Positions 34,646-43,225 of a stretch of DNA of 64,000 nucleotides are shown piece by piece. Position 1 is the first letter of the stretch. Every line of letters begins with the position of its first letter. A program made the position numbers and the translations under genes. The DNA comes from Alphaproteobacteria bacterium (GTDB lineage Bacteria; Pseudomonadota; Alphaproteobacteria; Micavibrionales; UBA2020), in the NCBI GenBank assembly GCA_021413445.1, contig JAIOQI010000064.1, forward strand, positions 1-64,000, given 5' to 3'. A model generated the notes under the pieces. That model had not been told where the DNA came from and did no database searches. It saw only the letters and a program-made list of their open reading frames with translations.

Positions 34646-35662
34646 TCAACTCTTACGGTTAAATAAGTCAGGGGTATCTTCATCTTCGCGAGCAGTGAAG
34701 GTCTTAAGCACCTTATTAAGCTCCGAGGTAGACAGGGGCTTAGTGAGTTCGGAGCCGTTATACTCCAGAACTCTAAGCACCCGCGTGTTTTTCCGGATTT
34801 TTCCATCAGCGATGAACGCCCATTGCACCTTCAATTGGTCAAAAATTTTAGGCTTGAGACCATTGTTCTCTACACGACTCCAAAAACCGTCATCATCTAT
34901 CGAGAACAATACGGGTCTTTTATTATCCACCTTGGCTTGCCAAAGCCGCCCATCCCGAATCCATACTGGAGAAGTAACGGTTACCGTTTTAACTTCTGTT
35001 TGCCAGTTTAGATTAGCGTCGTCATCGTCTTTAGGCGGAAGGTCTACAATAAAACGCGGAAAATCCACGCGCTTAATAGGGAATTTCTCTGTATCATCAA
35101 AACCAATCCCCTTAATCTCAGGGTTATTAGAGCAGGTCGTGTAAAACTCGTTCTTTGCTTCGTAAGCCTCGCGGAAATGGCGTTTATCCATGCCAATTTT
35201 TCTAAGTTCGTCGGTATCTTTAGCTAAGAATCCCTTGGCGCATTCTTTCAGAACTACAGATGCGGCTTGTTTCGATTCATTAGTATCTTTCTTAGTAACT
35301 TCATCAATGGCCTTCTTTGTGGCAACGCCAGATTGTTTTGCCCAGTATGCAGGCTCTTGCCCCGTCAAACCGCTAATATAACCTTTGCCAATATCGCTTT
35401 CAGCAAACAACCAGAGCGTTGAAGCTCCCGCTATTATCCAAACGCCTAGGCGACTTTTGAAACTACCTTTCTCCGGAGGCAGAACAACGATTCGATATTT
35501 GAGTTTCCCACCACAGAATTCCTTGTTGAAATTTTCAACAATCGCCCTTGTGTTTTTTGCCGTTTCAATAAATTCGTCCAAAGGCAGATAGTGTTCAGCA
35601 ATATTAAAATGCAGTGGAAGAACTTGAATGAGATGCCCGTCTATTAGATCAATTTGTGTCAT
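34646..35662 (-). CDS. unknown protein in helicase-methylase operon
   Basis: 338 residues; it starts 4 bases after the methylase stop and ends 15 bases before the SIR2-like ATG, so it belongs to that operon. One hydrophobic stretch (about 73-90, G-V-W-I-I-A-G-A-S-T-L-W-L-F-A) may be a membrane anchor or the core of a small fold. The rest is charged, with a central Lys/Glu-rich helix and a C-terminal segment including V-T-S-P-V-W and W-A-F-I-A-D-G-K-I. I do not recognise a domain. The position between methylase and SIR2 suggests a system-specific component such as a sensor or adaptor. Confidence 0.6.
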   Translation of the reverse strand: MTQIDLIDGHLIQVLPLHFNIAEHYLPLDEFIETAKNTRAIVENFNKEFCGGKLKYRIVVLPPEKGSFKSRLGVWIIAGASTLWLFAESDIGKGYISGLTGQEPAYWAKQSGVATKKAIDEVTKKDTNESKQAASVVLKECAKGFLAKDTDELRKIGMDKRHFREAYEAKNEFYTTCSNNPEIKGIGFDDTEKFPIKRVDFPRFIVDLPPKDDDDANLNWQTEVKTVTVTSPVWIRDGRLWQAKVDNKRPVLFSIDDDGFWSRVENNGLKPKIFDQLKVQWAFIADGKIRKNTRVLRVLEYNGSELTKPLSTSELNKVLKTFTAREDEDTPDLFNRKS

Positions 35663-35665
35663 TAA

Positions 35666-38600
35666 TTATGCTGCCTTTTTCTGAGCATCCCTTGTTGCAG
35701 ATTCAATCAGGAATACATCGTCTTCTGAGAGGTCATAAAGTTTATATACTTCAGCATCGATACTCTTTTCCAATTCAGTTACATTCGTATCTGGGTTCTC
35801 TTTCTTTTTCGCTAAAACAGACTTAACGAGCTTTGCAACCTTATCGCGGTTTTTTGCAGGTGGCATTGGGAATGTTTCCATGAACTGAGCAATAAACCTC
35901 ATTCGTCCACCATTCCACGGGTCACCCAAGGGCTGAAACTTGTGCCGTGCATACCAGTCAAACACTGTGCTATTCAAAATCCCCAAGATGGAGAGGTCTT
36001 CTGTGGGTAAGAAGTACATCGTGTTGCCACAGTACACGCTATTTTCGTCATAGGTTGCTCTCATCAGCTTAGCAATGTCAGCATAAACAATTTTAGGTTT
36101 CTCAAACTCCTGCCAATAATCGGCCCCCCAACGCTGCAATGCGTACCATTCGTAACGTACTCCGACTTCATCCTGATTCCGTTTTAACAGCTCCCCTTTG
36201 AATCCAGATATGTATTTATAAATGGCTGGGTATCTCTTTTTGAACGCTTCTTCCGCTTTATTAGAAGGGCCGGATATATCAGCAGACATCTGTAGCGGGA
36301 AGTGCCACGGCAAATAAATAAGCCAGAGGTCGCTATTGTTGCTATACCATCTCTTGACATCTCTGCCGCGTAGCCAAGGCTTAATGACTTCTTTGCTATT
36401 GGCGTCTTCCTCGATCAAACGCTTTTTAGTTGTCCCATCGATAACAAATGCTTCATTCAGCCCCGTTTTGATACCATAGTAAAATTGCCCATTGGCATAT
36501 TTACCTAGAGGTATTCCAACTTTATCCAACTTACGAAGTAAGTCTTTATCTGCGCCGCTGCTAAAGTTCCAGCCTGTCGTCGCCAAGTCAGCTACGAAAA
36601 TCTCTTTTGATGATTTCTTTATACAACTCACAAGATCATTTAAGTCTTCTTTGCGCTTAATAGCTGCAAAATCAATCTTCGTAGTCGGTTTTTCCTTTTG
36701 GAAAAGGATAATTGATGGGTCTGTTCCAGCATCAAAGACTGGCAATTCTCCGAAATCAAGCACCTTCAAAAGCCGCACTTGCTCTGTCATCATTATGCGG
36801 AGATTTTCTCCATAGCCCGCCTTAAAAAATTTATTAGGCGCGATGAAGCAAAGATGTCCCTTAGGTTTCAAAATTTCTACTCCGCGCCTATAAAAATAGG
36901 TGTACAAATCTGCTGTTCCCTTAAAGAAGTCAGGGAATTCAATTTTAAAACCAAGTTTCTGATCTCTAATTTTTTCCTGACGGACATACGGTGGATTGGC
37001 AATGACAATATCAAACCCCCCATCGCCTCCGGCGAAAACGTCGCTAAAGTGAAGCTTCCACAGAAAGTATGGTTTGACGTTTGCCTTTTGCAGTTTTTGG
37101 ATTTCAGTAAGTTTTGCTGTCTTGCTCTGTTCTTTCAGGCTGGTTTCAATAAGCTGCCATTCCAGCTCTTCAATTCTCCCTCGAATCTTTTTCTTATCTG
37201 AGGGGCTGGCAGAACGGAAAAAGTCTGCGTGAAGTTTTTTCAGATGTTCTGCCAATTCACCCGCCTTGCTCTCGATGCTCAACAAAGAAGGGGCTTGCTC
37301 TTTGGAAGTCGTTTCCAGCTTTTTTATATCCCCAGCTTTTTTCTTGATTTCCTCTTCAAGAGCCTTGGTTTGATTTGGCGACATGGCAAAGGACGCGTTG
37401 GCCTTTAGGGTCTGAAGCGTGTTTCGTAGATTATTCAACTCTTCCTGAAGCTGTTTTTTGCGCCGAACGGCGTTATCATGCGTCTTGAGCAGATTTTCTT
37501 TGAAAAGTTTGATGCCCTCATAGCTTTGCAGGAGGCTATTTCCTTGCATGATTTTGTAATCAAGATTGGGCAAAGCCTGAATGTTGTCGAAGCTGTCTTC
37601 ATCTACGACAAGTGAAAGCCACAAGCGGAGCTTGGCAATTTCAATCGCGCCGGGGTCGAGGTCAACGCCATAAAGACTATTATGAATCGTGTCGCGCTTG
37701 AGGTTGTAGTTTGAAATGTCGCCGCCGCAATAAAGAGCCAACACTTTCCGCGCCCTGACAATCTCCATCATCATCCCCACAGGGAAAGCGCCGGAGCCAA
37801 TGGCGGGGTCACAGACCTTTACTTGTGCCAGCGCATCATCAACCGCTTGTAGATTGTCTTGGATAGTTTTGCCAAGGAAAACGTCCTTGTAGGTCGCATT
37901 GGAGCCATCGCGCAGCACCTTGGCATCATGTTCCAGCATGAGGTCGCCGTAGCGGATGAAGTCCTCGACCTCGGTTTTGTCCAATCCCTCTATGTTCGCC
38001 CCAAGATAAGCGATAAGACTTTCCTGACACATATAGTGGACAATTTCGCGCGGAGTATAGAAAGTCCCCTTGTCACCGCGCTCATTCGCGGGTAAGAGCC
38101 TCTCAAAGACCTTCCCCAGCATTTCAGGGTCAATGGCGACTTCACGTTCCAGAGGTTCATCTTCCGCGACAGTAAAGTTATAGCGGTCGAAGACATCTAG
38201 GATGCCCACACCATCGGCACTGAAAAGAGATTTGCCAAGCTTAGAGAATATTTCATTCGGTAATTCAATATCTACGCTATGCCAGTCATAATCGTGGTAA
38301 GCGTCGAATAGGCCGCCGTTGAGAAACGGGATGCGGCTATCAAAAATAGTGTGATAGTGGTCAATATCTGAATGGTCGCGGTTCAAAGCTTCGTAGAAAA
38401 GCTTTTCAAGGTATTCGTTAAAGAAGTTCTGTTTCTGGCTTTTGGCCTTATCGTACAAATCCCGCAGAAATGCTCTTGAGCCTTCGCCCCATTTTTTACC
38501 TTTGGGAACACCAAGCCAGCCCTTCTTCTGCAAGAAATAGAGGAACACTATCTGTCCCAACAGACGCTTGGCGAAGTCTGCGCTTGAAATCTCCCTTTCC

Positions 38601-39265
38601 TCGAAGTGCTTTTTGGCTTTGGGGTTGCCTTTGAGATGGTCGTCGATCTGGTCTTTGACCTTGCCAAAAAGTTCCCTGTATTCATCAAAAAACTCGTCCG
38701 TGACGGTTTCAATATTGAAGGCTTTTTCAAGACTGACCAAGGATGGGCGACTGTCGCTTTCCAGCAGGGGCATAAGTTGGCGTTTCGCTGTGTGCGTCTT
38801 CTCGCCCTGCCCGACAAGGAAGGAAAAGCGGCGGGCCGGGGAAATTTCGTCAAAAGCCTTGGCCTTGCCCTTGGTATTCAGCTTGATGCCAAGTTCCCGC
38901 CGCACCAGCGAAAAGCGCCATGAACCGCTGTCGGGCGCAACGAAAGCTACAAGTGCCGCTTCTTTGCCATGTCCCTTGAGATAACGGGCGATATAATTCC
39001 GCTGGAGCGTCCGCGCACGATCGAGCGACACTTCTTTTTGAAGTGTTACAGCCACGAGATCAATTTCATTACCTTTGTCGTCCTTGATTTTTCCAATACG
39101 ATAGGCTGATTTAATGCCTTCCTTGAAATTATCAGGAATTATGCTGCTTGAATTTCTCTCTTCATAACCTTTGGTCAATTCACGAATAAATGTTTTAAAC
39201 CTGCTCAAGTCAAAGGGCTTGTTGAATGTTTCTTCGATAAGCTTCTTTGCCACCTCTGCCTGCAT
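35666..39265 (-). CDS. Eco57I/type IIG-like N6-adenine DNA methylase, large
   Basis: 1199 residues. The methyltransferase core has the SAM-binding motif C-D-P-A-I-G-S-G-A-F (about 484-493) and catalytic N-P-P-Y-V-R-Q-E (about 757-764), with a long coiled-coil insertion between them (about 590-740). The C-terminal third (H-F-P-L-Q, W-Y-A-R-H-K-F, G-G-R-M-R-F) is a TaqI-type target recognition region. The N-terminal ~450 residues contain E-I-D-L-V-A-V-T-L-Q-K, possibly a degenerate PD-(D/E)XK nuclease. It methylates adenine at a specific site, marking self DNA, and may cut if the N-terminus is active. The helicase gene ends 2 bases before its start. Confidence 0.85.
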   Translation of the reverse strand: MQAEVAKKLIEETFNKPFDLSRFKTFIRELTKGYEERNSSSIIPDNFKEGIKSAYRIGKIKDDKGNEIDLVAVTLQKEVSLDRARTLQRNYIARYLKGHGKEAALVAFVAPDSGSWRFSLVRRELGIKLNTKGKAKAFDEISPARRFSFLVGQGEKTHTAKRQLMPLLESDSRPSLVSLEKAFNIETVTDEFFDEYRELFGKVKDQIDDHLKGNPKAKKHFEEREISSADFAKRLLGQIVFLYFLQKKGWLGVPKGKKWGEGSRAFLRDLYDKAKSQKQNFFNEYLEKLFYEALNRDHSDIDHYHTIFDSRIPFLNGGLFDAYHDYDWHSVDIELPNEIFSKLGKSLFSADGVGILDVFDRYNFTVAEDEPLEREVAIDPEMLGKVFERLLPANERGDKGTFYTPREIVHYMCQESLIAYLGANIEGLDKTEVEDFIRYGDLMLEHDAKVLRDGSNATYKDVFLGKTIQDNLQAVDDALAQVKVCDPAIGSGAFPVGMMMEIVRARKVLALYCGGDISNYNLKRDTIHNSLYGVDLDPGAIEIAKLRLWLSLVVDEDSFDNIQALPNLDYKIMQGNSLLQSYEGIKLFKENLLKTHDNAVRRKKQLQEELNNLRNTLQTLKANASFAMSPNQTKALEEEIKKKAGDIKKLETTSKEQAPSLLSIESKAGELAEHLKKLHADFFRSASPSDKKKIRGRIEELEWQLIETSLKEQSKTAKLTEIQKLQKANVKPYFLWKLHFSDVFAGGDGGFDIVIANPPYVRQEKIRDQKLGFKIEFPDFFKGTADLYTYFYRRGVEILKPKGHLCFIAPNKFFKAGYGENLRIMMTEQVRLLKVLDFGELPVFDAGTDPSIILFQKEKPTTKIDFAAIKRKEDLNDLVSCIKKSSKEIFVADLATTGWNFSSGADKDLLRKLDKVGIPLGKYANGQFYYGIKTGLNEAFVIDGTTKKRLIEEDANSKEVIKPWLRGRDVKRWYSNNSDLWLIYLPWHFPLQMSADISGPSNKAEEAFKKRYPAIYKYISGFKGELLKRNQDEVGVRYEWYALQRWGADYWQEFEKPKIVYADIAKLMRATYDENSVYCGNTMYFLPTEDLSILGILNSTVFDWYARHKFQPLGDPWNGGRMRFIAQFMETFPMPPAKNRDKVAKLVKSVLAKKKENPDTNVTELEKSIDAEVYKLYDLSEDDVFLIESATRDAQKKAA

Positions 39266-39267
39266 AA

Positions 39268-42200
39268 TTAATCAGCCTTTTGATAAAGAGATAAAATGAC
39301 TTCGCGCTTTTCTCGTGTGGTATCCTTGGCAGTCTTACCACTAGGTTTCAGGAATGTCTCATCCACCGCAGAACGCAGGAGGGCCAGCATTTTAAGAATA
39401 TCACCCTTGGCATCTTCCATTTTTTGAACAGCCTTTTGGGCGGTTTTCTTCGGAATAACACCTTTTTCCAGGGCTTCCATTACATCTTTCAGGAAATCTT
39501 GCTCAATATCGGTGAGCCTGTCGTCCTTGCGGATGATCTTGGTAAATTCCCGCAGTCTGGTAAGTGTGCTGCGGCTTCCGGGCATATTGACAGGTTCATC
39601 ATCAATCGGCTCTGTCGCCTTAGCAAAACCTGCCTTATTTTTGTCCAGAAGATCATAAAGATTATCTTGGTCGGATGTTGCAAGGGCGACTGCCTTAGTA
39701 TCCGGTTTGCATTCCATTAGCTTTGCCGCGCCGATAAAATCTAGTTCCTGTGTCCCGCCTTTGCCGCTGGTGATAAATTTGGTCAGATAGCCTTTGCGGA
39801 AGTAGGTAACAAGCTGACTGCCTTTGGCATTTTTTTCCAGACGAGCAGATCGCGCCTTTCTTGGAAGTGTTTTGATTTTCTTGAACAGTTCGGGGTTTTC
39901 ATCCCGAATGGATTGTATAATCCGAAGGTATTTAAGGTCGCTGGCTTCCGCGCCCCCTTCATCTTCCACAGTTTCTTTGGAGTTCAAAATGTCGAACAAG
40001 CCTTTAGGTGTCGCGATTTCATTTTCCGTCAGGAGTTTTGCGTCCGCGCCCAACATTTCAATGAAACTCTCAATCTTCGCCTCCGCTGCCTCCTGCAAGG
40101 CAATTTCGTCATTAACCTCGGCGGTGGGGAAAAAATTGAAAGTGTAAATCTTGTCAAACTTTGTGCCGACACGGTTAATCCGTCCCACGCGCTGCATAAG
40201 GCGGGTTGGGTTCCACGGAATATCGTAGTTAATGATGACATTTGAGCGGTGAAGGTTTACGCCTTCTGCCAAGACTTCGGTGGTCACAAGAATATCAAAG
40301 TCATCCTTCGGCGACCGCGCCTTTGCGTCGAAGTTGTCTATGATGCGGCTCCGGTCATTCGCGGATGAATGGCCAGAAAATGCAATAACGCGCTTTCCGG
40401 TTTCTTTCTCTAGTTGTTTGGCAAGGTATTGCGCCGTCACTTCAGCTTCGGTGAAAATAATCAGCTTCGCATTTTGCAAAACCTTGCGCGATTTTATCTG
40501 TTCCAATAACTCCAATAGTTTTGGATCTCGGTCAACCTTTTCCCACAGCGCGATAATCTGCTTAAGAGTGGCAATATCTCTCTCAAGATCGGGTTTCAAG
40601 TTTTCGTTGAAGGATTTCGCATCGTATTTTTCGGCCTTGCCACTTTCAATGAGTTTTTCAATGTCTTCGTCATTGTCCAGCTCAAGAGCATCAAAAATCT
40701 TGCCCGAATGTTTCGCGCTAAAGTAAACGCTGCCTTGGTTATAGGCTTTTAAGAACATTTCATAGCCGCGCAGAAACCTGTCCAGTGTCTTTCGGAAAGC
40801 TTCGATACTGCTTTCCATCCGTTTGACGAGAAGGATTTTGATAAACCCACGCAAGTTTTTCTGAGCCGTTGCTTCTTGGGGTTTAAGCCCTTCATTGAGG
40901 TAAAGCAGGGCGACATAGCGCGAATAGGTCAAAGTCTTGATAAGTGATACGGTGTCTTTAAAGACTCTTTCCTCGGTTGCATTGAGCTTGTAAAGCAGTG
41001 GCTCCGGCTTTGCAACTTCGGGGAACTTTAAGCCTTGTTGCTCCACGTCCTCTTTGAAATACTGCAATACTTCAGTGCGCGTCCGGCGCACCATGACATG
41101 CTTTAAGATATTTTCTCGCACCTGACGGGCGTTTTCCCGGACGACGCGGATATAGGAGTCGTAATCGGTTTGACGGTCATATTTCTTCGCCTGATTTTCA
41201 AGATGGTTGAAGAAGTGCTGAAGGTTTTTATGGTTCGGAATTGTGCTGTCATGCGGCTTTTGAAACAGCTTCAACAGTGAAAGAATATCGGATGGCCTGT
41301 TGTTGTACGGCGTGGCTGTTACCAGCACGACCTGCTTTCCGTAGCAAATCTGCGAAAGCTTGGCGTAGGTGTCCGTGTCGTCAGAACGGAAGCGGTGCGC
41401 CTCATCAATAAACACGGTCTTATATCTATCCGTACCGGACTCGATAATCTTGTCCAGTTGCCCGATGGACTCATATTTCGCACTTACACCGAAATGATAA
41501 AAGACGTTCGTCCAGGAGCCTTGGTTGTTCCGGTCAAGAAGATGCGGCGGTGCCAACACGAGAATTCTTCCATCCTTATGCAAGCGTTGGGCAAGCAAGG
41601 CCGAAATGTACGTCTTGCCAAGGCCAACAACATCGGACAGAAACACACCGCCGTATTTCTTGATAATCTGGACTGAACTTGTAACGGCCTGATCCTGATA
41701 AGCCAGCTTCATATAATCTTCGGGAATATAGGCGTCCTCGTCGCCTGTCTGGTTGATTTCCTCCTGAAAATACTCATACAAAAGCTTCAGATACAGGTCA
41801 TAGGGGCTGATGCCATCGTTGAGCCACGTTTTTTCATTGACGGTCTGGACGTACTTATCGCTTACGTCCACGGACTTTTCCCAAAGCTCATTGAATTTAT
41901 TTAGGGCATAATCGTAATCGCCCACGTCCTTCAATTCGACGTTCAGTTCCAGATTTCCGGTCAGGCCGGAAACAGAAAAATTGCTGGAACCAGTAACAAT
42001 ACGCCCTTTATCTCGCGCATTTTTGTGAGTCATGATATAGAGCTTGGCATGGAGGTTGCCTTCGGGAAATGCTCGTATTTCTAGCTTTTTCTTTATCAGC
42101 CAGTCTATAAAAGTTCTGACACCGCCTTCGACCTCCTTGCTTTCTTCGACCGCTTCAAGTTCCTTGACGACGGCTTGCGCGTAAACCTCTTTGGTTTCTG

Positions 42201-42462
42201 CATGACTCAGGTTAAGCTCAATCTGCTCACGGCTTTTCTGGATGTGGTCGAAGGTTTTTTGGTCGGTGTTCAGACCAATCAACACCCGAATTTTGTCTGT
42301 CTGTTCAAGCGCGGGGCTGAGCAAATGAAAACCGCTGCTATAGAAATAACCGACAAGGCAATCAAACGCCGTAGTATCGTTGCCAATAAGCGTAATAAAG
42401 CGATCCAATAAGGTTCGCCCCTTTTCATTCGTAATAAATCTAGTATCGGTTGTCATAAACAA
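39268..42462 (-). CDS. SNF2/DEAH helicase with N-terminal phospholipase-D-like domain
   Basis: 1064 residues. Residues ~1-205 are a PLD-like domain with one HKD-type motif (H-A-K at 138-140 and G-S-S-N 158-161), the type used as nuclease or DNA-binding module. Then a superfamily 2 helicase: G-L-G-K-T (280-284), D-E-A-H (353-356), T-A-T-P-Y-N-N, and C-terminal motifs S-G-H-S-S, T-E-V-L-A-E-G-V-N-L and Q-R-V-G-R-I-N-R. The start at TTG 42462 has AGGAG six bases upstream; ATG 42456 is the alternative. With the methylase it forms a helicase-methylase defence operon like those of DISARM- or Hma-type systems, though not identical to any I can name. Confidence 0.85.
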   Translation of the reverse strand: MFMTTDTRFITNEKGRTLLDRFITLIGNDTTAFDCLVGYFYSSGFHLLSPALEQTDKIRVLIGLNTDQKTFDHIQKSREQIELNLSHAETKEVYAQAVVKELEAVEESKEVEGGVRTFIDWLIKKKLEIRAFPEGNLHAKLYIMTHKNARDKGRIVTGSSNFSVSGLTGNLELNVELKDVGDYDYALNKFNELWEKSVDVSDKYVQTVNEKTWLNDGISPYDLYLKLLYEYFQEEINQTGDEDAYIPEDYMKLAYQDQAVTSSVQIIKKYGGVFLSDVVGLGKTYISALLAQRLHKDGRILVLAPPHLLDRNNQGSWTNVFYHFGVSAKYESIGQLDKIIESGTDRYKTVFIDEAHRFRSDDTDTYAKLSQICYGKQVVLVTATPYNNRPSDILSLLKLFQKPHDSTIPNHKNLQHFFNHLENQAKKYDRQTDYDSYIRVVRENARQVRENILKHVMVRRTRTEVLQYFKEDVEQQGLKFPEVAKPEPLLYKLNATEERVFKDTVSLIKTLTYSRYVALLYLNEGLKPQEATAQKNLRGFIKILLVKRMESSIEAFRKTLDRFLRGYEMFLKAYNQGSVYFSAKHSGKIFDALELDNDEDIEKLIESGKAEKYDAKSFNENLKPDLERDIATLKQIIALWEKVDRDPKLLELLEQIKSRKVLQNAKLIIFTEAEVTAQYLAKQLEKETGKRVIAFSGHSSANDRSRIIDNFDAKARSPKDDFDILVTTEVLAEGVNLHRSNVIINYDIPWNPTRLMQRVGRINRVGTKFDKIYTFNFFPTAEVNDEIALQEAAEAKIESFIEMLGADAKLLTENEIATPKGLFDILNSKETVEDEGGAEASDLKYLRIIQSIRDENPELFKKIKTLPRKARSARLEKNAKGSQLVTYFRKGYLTKFITSGKGGTQELDFIGAAKLMECKPDTKAVALATSDQDNLYDLLDKNKAGFAKATEPIDDEPVNMPGSRSTLTRLREFTKIIRKDDRLTDIEQDFLKDVMEALEKGVIPKKTAQKAVQKMEDAKGDILKMLALLRSAVDETFLKPSGKTAKDTTREKREVILSLYQKAD

Positions 42463-42482
42463 AAAAATCTCCTAAGCCTTTA

Positions 42483-42535
42483 AAAAGCTACAGCTTAGGG
42501 GGTACTTTGGCGAGTCAGATGTTTGAAAAGCTACA
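42483..42535. promoter_or_regulatory. direct AAAAGCTACA repeats before the helicase gene
   Basis: AAAAGCTACA occurs at 42483-42492 and 42526-42535, 43 bases apart. A CCTAAGC/GCTTAGG inverted repeat flanks the first copy. They sit in the 124-base gap upstream of the helicase start and could be operator sites. Confidence 0.3.
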
Positions 42536-42586
42536 TAAATTTAATTGCCGATAATTGGGTATTATGGGCAATGGCATTTATCAACC

Positions 42587-43222
42587 CTAAGCGTTCCATA
42601 GCAGGTTATCCAGCTGACGGGGCGTCAGTTTTTGAGAGTATTTTTGTTCAATATCCCTACAGACTCGCAAGCACTTCCCGCAGAATTTCCGGTATTCATT
42701 GTCGGTTTTTGTGTCAGCGTGTACAGCACGGGTAATCTCATCCGAAATCCCCCGAAGAGCTGCAACCGCACGGGTATCAAAGATGAAAAACAGGTGCGGA
42801 AAGTGAAAGTGCAAATATTTTGAAGCCAGAGACCGCTTCTCAAGACCGCTAATTTCTCTGAACAAGCCGGTAAGTTCAAAATGCACGTTCAGAATAACGT
42901 CCAAGCTTTGTTCATTAAGTTCACTGATGCTCTTCAACCTTGAAAACCATGCATCTATCTGCGATTGGCGCATTTTTGGGACAACATTATCGGTATAAAA
43001 TTTTTCTCCCTCGAAAGCCTCATCCGAAGTCTGCCTTCTGCGCTCTATCGCCGCCGCATAAGCCCTGCCGATAAGCCACACTTTGGCATAAATTGCCTGA
43101 TTGTCCGTGTGGTTGGGATGCTTGCTGCAAAGTTCGTACAGTGTCTTATTGCCTAAATCATACATGTACTCCCCAGTAGCGTCTTCAATCATCTGTAGCG
43201 TCAGTTTTTCCATTAAGGCCAC
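42587..43222 (-). CDS. unknown defence-island protein, partner of DUF2779 nuclease
   Basis: 211 residues. GTG 43222 has GGAG six bases upstream, overlapping the end of the DUF2779 gene; this decides the start over ATG 43213. Mostly helical: K-V-W-L-I-G-R-A-Y-A-A-A-I-E-R-R, then G-L-E-K-R-S-L-A-S-K-Y-L-H-F-H-F-P-H-L-F-F-I-F-D-T-R-A near residue 130. This pattern, a conserved Lys-Ser followed by aromatic residues and an F-D-x-R-A, may mark a ligand- or nucleic-acid-binding core. I know no named family. Coupled to the DUF2779 gene and 124 bases upstream of the helicase operon. Confidence 0.6.
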   Translation of the reverse strand: MALMEKLTLQMIEDATGEYMYDLGNKTLYELCSKHPNHTDNQAIYAKVWLIGRAYAAAIERRRQTSDEAFEGEKFYTDNVVPKMRQSQIDAWFSRLKSISELNEQSLDVILNVHFELTGLFREISGLEKRSLASKYLHFHFPHLFFIFDTRAVAALRGISDEITRAVHADTKTDNEYRKFCGKCLRVCRDIEQKYSQKLTPRQLDNLLWNA

Positions 43223-43225
43223 GTT

